Source of the DNA: Terebella lapidaria
Taxonomy: Eukaryota > Annelida > Polychaeta > Terebellida > Terebellidae
NCBI GenBank assembly: GCA_949152475.1
Contig: OX424563.1
Coordinates: forward strand, 4,809,001-4,873,000
DNA length: 64,000 nucleotides
Reading direction: 5' to 3'
Below, one piece after another: positions 59,832 to 64,000 of the stretch. Positions within the stretch are counted from its first letter, which is position 1, and each line of letters opens with the position of its first letter. A program made the position numbers and the translations under genes. The notes under the pieces are model-generated. The model was not told where the DNA came from. It did no database searches and was given only the letters and a program-made list of their open reading frames with translations.

Positions 59832-61263
59832 TCAGTCTTTGCCTCTGGCGATCTGTATCATGCTCCTGACCACATCCTTGTCTGTGACCTTGAGCGTCGT
59901 CTCCGAGGGACCGTACGTGGCGCCCATGGCAACAGATGAGTTAGAATACGTCATCATAGAAGGCCGACTGGACCGGGCGGAGGCATGCACCTCCCGACAA
60001 CCAGTCTCATCCAATACGCGTCGCAGGTTCTTACGAGTGACGCCTCCACCTTGAGCACGGAAAATATCTAACATTGCACATCACACATTCATGATCAACA
60101 CCATTCATATCATCGTCGATTCTAGATAGGACATAGTTCGAATATATATTTCAAGCAGATGCATCATACTCACCAGCCATGACAACGATCCTGTCGGCCG
60201 CGTGTTTCACCATTTGCCTAATGACAGGCGCGCCCTCTAGCGAGCTGGATTCTCCACCAGATGTCAGCACACGCTCACAGCCAAGTCGTATCACACACTC
60301 GAGTGAATCTAGCGGGTCCAAACTCACATCTATCGCTGTCAGGGATGTGTGTGTGCCGTCAGTCATTATCTTATCACACGATGATATAATCATATCGTAA
60401 CAAAATCGATTTTGTATCGTTTCCAAATTCGACCAAGAAAACCAGGTCCAAATATAAACCTAGAAAGCTAGATATAATATATTAATATCCTTGCTGTGGA
60501 TCACTTACTGACCTCTGTGAAAGGTGACCTGCATCGGTCTTGCGTGGTCTGAACAAAAGAAGATGTCATCGCTGTTTAGCCTACCACTGTACATGTAGAT
60601 CTACCAGTGTAGAACATCTCAAGCCACTAGCTTTTAGTCTAGTCTGTCTGGTCTAAAAGTGACATGTATTTAACCATCACACTAACCTATCAACTCTTGA
60701 CAAAGCTCCATATCGACAGTACCATTGCTGCAAGTACAGAATTAAATGCGTATAATCCATGTACTGTCATTGTTTCCCTTAATAAATTCACACACAAATT
60801 ATATGTATATTGCTAATTTAGGTACAGTAAGTAAGAACTCACAACTAATCTCCCGTGTCGTACCGACCTTCTCAATGCTCCGAGGACGAAACCATCAGCT
60901 CCGGCCTTCTTTAGGTGAGTGATGTCCTCGATCATCACGGCCAGCTCCTGGGCCGAGTACAGGAAGTCCCCTCCCCGCGGTCTGATCATCACAAACACCG
61001 GAATACTGACCAACTGCTTGATGACCCTCAACATACCTGCCAGTACCAAACGTTATCTACGTGTACCGCTTGTTTAAATACTAGATTCACACAAATTGAG
61101 ACACTATACACATTTCTTAGCCACTGATATGTATTCAGCTGTTTCCTTGAAATTATTGCAACTTCAGCGTTGAACATGTATAACGTTAAGTGTTGAAACG
61201 CACCACATGTCGGCGTTGTTCCTCCTTCAGCCAAATTTGCACAAAGTTCCAATCTCGCAGCAC
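59832..61263 (-). CDS. CUTC: CutC copper homeostasis protein homologue, six exons, 5' end missing
   Basis: Exons: 61204-61263, 60868-61036, 60687-60727, 60513-60548, 60174-60335, 59832-60049 (stop TGA); phases agree throughout. CutC is a TIM-barrel protein linked to copper tolerance and copper binding in the cytosol and nucleus; its exact biochemical role is still debated. Diagnostic segments: 'RLELCANLAEGGTTPT', 'IPVFVMIRPRGGDFLYS', 'GADGFVLGAL', 'PMQVTFHRA', 'RVLTSGGESSSLEG', 'RIVVMAGGGV', 'EVHASARS' and 'NSSVAMGA'. The window carries about 228 residues against about 270 in the human protein, so only the N-terminal strand and helix are missing. No first exon ('evCvDS'-like) was found between 61264 and 64000. 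Exons of 41 and 36 bp are unusually short. The donors GTCGGT and GTGCGT are non-consensus but keep the frame. Confidence 0.93.
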
Positions 61264-61390
61264 CTGACAGAGTTACAGATAGATAGACACAGGTTCTTCA
61301 AATTATAAATCTTTGGGTCTTCTTCTTTTTCTTTTTTGGGGGTGGGGGTTGTTAATACTAGTCCAGGGCCTCTCCTGGGTACCTGCATGG

Positions 61391-62577
61391 CAGGCCCGGA
61401 TCTAGACCGGTGCACACCGATGTACGTGCATCGGTCAGATCTTCTAGTGCAACAGTAGGCATCGGTGAGAAATATCGGACCCTGCTGTCAGTTTTCTCTG
61501 ATCCTCCTAGTTTACACATGCCTTCAGATACAGGGCAAAATAATGACTCCCTACTGATTTGTCCTCCATCCCCCTCTCCCTCCAACCTTGTTTTTCTACC
61601 AACATTTACGCTTTTCGACCCACCACAGTGGACCCTACCCACTTCACCCACCCTCCCCCATATAGGGATGTATTAGTAGAGCATTGATCAGTGTGACTGA
61701 ACATCCCATCCCATCAAATAATGCAACTTTCTTCGTAGAGTCCATACAGTGGGCAGTTGCTAGTGTCATTGTTATTCCTTTCATAAGAGACCATATATTG
61801 CCTGTATAAATTGTTTTTGCACAAAACAATTACTTTATGTTTTTGTGTGATACATATATAGCATCGATCTGGATGGATATGCAATGTTTACGAATAGGGG
61901 GCCTAGTGGCTGTATATACGGAGTAGTAGGCCTACTTGATTGCCAGTGTCCAAAGCTGTAGTTTTACTGATCTACGTACATTGTTTCATGCAATGTAGAT
62001 GCGCATGCAAGTTCAATGTTGATCACATTTTGGTATGTTCTAGAACGTAAATGTACTAATGTCATTGATATCTTTATTAAGACATAAATATATAATTTGT
62101 TGTACAGAAATATATTATTACCCATAAATGTCATTCAATGAAATATTATTTCATAAATGCATATTACTAGAATGTGACGAATTGAATTCTTTTTAGATTG
62201 CAATAATATATTCAATTCTTCATTATTATGCGGCAATAAAAGTGTTCTCCTCCAATAGTTTCCAAATGTTTCTACATGCCCTTGTCTCAAGTTAGATTTC
62301 AGTTTAACCCAGAAATTCAATATTTGTGTCGCGAATTCAAATGGGAATGTATGAAACCTTATTTCAATTTAAAATATAGTATTTTTGGAGTATATATGGA
62401 TAAAATTGCTTTCGAATGCCTTCATCAATATGATCAAATCGTGCCTCAGAATGCTTGTATAAACACACAAGTGCTAAAATTTTCTCGGGGGCTTACGGCG
62501 CCCCCGAACCCCAGACCGATTGGGGTTTTGTCTAGTTATTGTGCATCTGTCACGCTTATGCTCTAGATCCGCGCCTG
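61391..62577. mobile_element. hAT-like non-autonomous element in CUTC's upstream intron
   Basis: The ends are CAGGCCCGGATCTAG (61391) and CTAGATCCGCGCCTG (ending 62577), inverted with one mismatch, a typical hAT terminus. 'catgg' is repeated directly outside both ends (61386-61390 and 62578-62582); a full 8 bp duplication is not clean. Near the right end is a strong hairpin, 'cgggggcttacggcgcccccg' at about 62488. No transposase frame survives. Another origin for the middle part is possible. Confidence 0.6.
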
Positions 62578-62756
62578 CATGGTGCTTAGCGATTGGCATA
62601 CAGGGCATAAATACGATGTAGGCCTGCAGAAGTTTCTGGTTAAATGCCAGTCCATTTAAATTTTCACTCACAATTTATGGAATTTATACCAGTATGTTCA
62701 CATTAGACGGCATTAGACGGCCAGATTACCGAGCACTGGTCGAATATGCAGTATCG

Positions 62757-62960
62757 GCCAAATTTAGGGAGCGAGGGGACCCGTTGGGTTTTCTTACCCT
62801 CTGATGGGCACATGACACCGATTAAATATCACGTCACACCCGTCCATACCCCGTAGGTAGGGGATATTTCACTTTTGCTGGCTGATGGACTGAGCTGGTT
62901 GGCATTGCTCATAGATATCTCCCAGAAACGTAGCCGCAGTTTGGATATCATATATATTTG
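62757..62960 (-). repeat. Diverged fragment of the 3403-3810 repeat family
   Basis: Shares 'cgtcaca.ccgt', a 'cccgtaggtaggggatatt' and 'gagctggttggcattgc' block with 3590-3725 in the same order. Confidence 0.45.
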
Positions 62961-63254
62961 TACACAACAAACAAACGGGCCGTGTGTCCTGGCAAAGTTT
63001 GTACTCATGTGTTGTAGAACAGTGCTCACTCACTGTATGTTTTATTACTAACGTTCAGTTTGCATATCGATATTTGTATACATGTAATATAGCATGTACA
63101 CGTACAATTGAACTTTTAATGGTCACCATATCCATGTTATGGAATTGCAACATATTTCATCAGACATGTCACCCATCTCTTCCCACCTTACATTCTACCG
63201 ATATGCCAAAAATGCAAAGATGTAGCCACTGAGGCGCAGTAGTGGATGTATGCA

Positions 63255-63600
63255 GGTTCTTCGCATTAATGCATACATGCACCATGCCAGAATGCATAAA
63301 TGCATACATGGTCAATGCATGTATGACAGGCTGCATATGTCAAGTGCAGAAATGCACGTTTGCTCTCTAGAGGAGGGGTGGGCCCCATGCCAGGCTGCAT
63401 AAATGCATAAGTGCATAAATGCACAAATGCATACATGCTTAATACACGTTTGACATAGGCTGCATACATGGAGTGCATACATGCACATTTGCTCTCTGGA
63501 GGAAAGGTGGGCCCTGTGACAGACTGCATAAATGCATAAGTACATAAATGCATATGTGTCAATGCACGTTTGACACAGGCTGAATGCATGGAGTGCATAA
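63255..63600. repeat. 'tgcata' minisatellite, ~130 bp higher-order unit
   Basis: Dense 'tgcataaatgcataag' motifs are organised into about 2.5 longer units; each unit also carries 'tttgctctct.gagga...gtgggcc' and 'cacgtttgacataggctg'. Copies differ by several substitutions. The open frames across it encode repetitive Cys/His/Met peptides and are not genes. Confidence 0.85.
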
Positions 63601-63971
63601 ATAGGAAGTTTTAACCTGTTAAAACCAGTATTTATTACACACTTACCTCTATAATAAACACTTTGGGTAATCTTACCTGGCTTTCAAAATAAGAGGGAAA
63701 GATGCCATAAAATTTATTTAATGGCAAACTCTCTTAAACTGGTCGTTCTATGCCCCTCAGGCAGCAGTCATTCATAAAGGTTTCTTGACGAAACCTGACT
63801 GCGGCAGTGGTCTCTGAGAAATGTTTCTCGACGAAACTGTTCCCCCGGAACCGCCATTACCTTGTCCCCCAGAAGTTAGGCTGGGGAGGCGGGAGGGAAA
63901 TCACCGTGTGTATTATAGAGGTAAGTGTGTAATAAATACTGGTTTTAACAGGTTAAAACTTCCTATTTATG
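63596..63971. mobile_element. 376 bp inverted-repeat element with ~60 bp arms
   Basis: 'cataaataggaagttttaacc' at 63596 pairs with its reverse complement ending at 63971; the arms run through 'aaaaccagtatttattacacacttacctctataata' to about 63655. The inner part has two small hairpins, 'ggtttcttgacgaaacc' (63779) and 'gtttctcgacgaaac' (63822). Right of the element 'gacctctataataaacact' appears again up to the window end, so a further copy may start there. Confidence 0.8.
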
Positions 63972-64000
63972 TCCACACTTTGACCTCTATAATAAACACT

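Noticed and set aside
60050-60074. Extension of the last CUTC exon to the AG before 'atattttccg'
   Set aside because: It keeps the frame but adds residues in the conserved 'VVM.GGG' loop; the acceptor at 60050 gives the family sequence, so it is used in the model. Kept as a possible variant in the findings.
63266-63598. 110-codon frame rich in Met, His, Cys
   Set aside because: Translation of the 'tgcata' minisatellite.

Overview
The window looks like nuclear DNA from an invertebrate animal: long AT-rich stretches, spliced genes with GT/AG introns, and dense transposons of several classes. The repeat mix (BEL/Pao element, a Penelope-like element, a CR1/RTE-type LINE, many short inverted-repeat elements, repeats rich in 'tgaccttga' and 'taggccta') suggests a marine lophotrochozoan such as a mollusc, or a non-vertebrate deuterostome. 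I cannot decide between these from sequence alone. All four host genes that I can support lie on the minus strand.

Host genes, right to left in transcription order: (1) a CUTC copper-homeostasis homologue, six exons seen at 59832-61263, first exon(s) not found; (2) a complete core-2 type beta-1,6-N-acetylglucosaminyltransferase (GT14/GCNT family), five exons at 53174-57936, 450 aa; (3) a compact EF-hand neuronal calcium sensor (NCS) paralogue, four exons at 50090-51829, 193 aa; (4) a second NCS paralogue, four exons at 8134-27881, 188 aa, with the same exon boundaries but an 18.7 kb first intron. The two NCS genes are a tandem pair with identical phase-0 introns.

Intron 1 of the left NCS gene (9083-27776) holds a nested stack of mobile elements. 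A Penelope-like element was split by a BEL/Pao LTR retrotransposon (10500-18133) and by a foldback DNA element (19292-20765) at a TTAA site, and that foldback element was itself entered by a 404 bp inverted-repeat element (20161-20564). A second, 5'-truncated copy of the Penelope-like element at 43565-44180 preserves the empty BEL site, so the target duplication can be read directly.

The 28-49 kb intergenic region holds a GC-rich stretch next to NCS exon 1, a nearly full-length LINE (31245-35467), a pair of tandemly repeated palindromic foldback units (36.2-37.5 kb), a nearly perfect 1.16 kb tandem duplication (39172-41490), and an older duplication linking 37.5-39.5 kb with 43.3-46.7 kb. The most unusual observation is in the compact NCS gene: two separate minisatellites (94 bp and about 49 bp units) have each grown from the edge of one of its own coding exons, one repeating the C-terminal codons and stop, the other repeating an exon end with its splice donor. 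The right end (61.4-64 kb) holds a hAT-like non-autonomous element, a 'tgcata' minisatellite and an inverted-repeat element whose arms carry perfect splice-donor consensus sequences.
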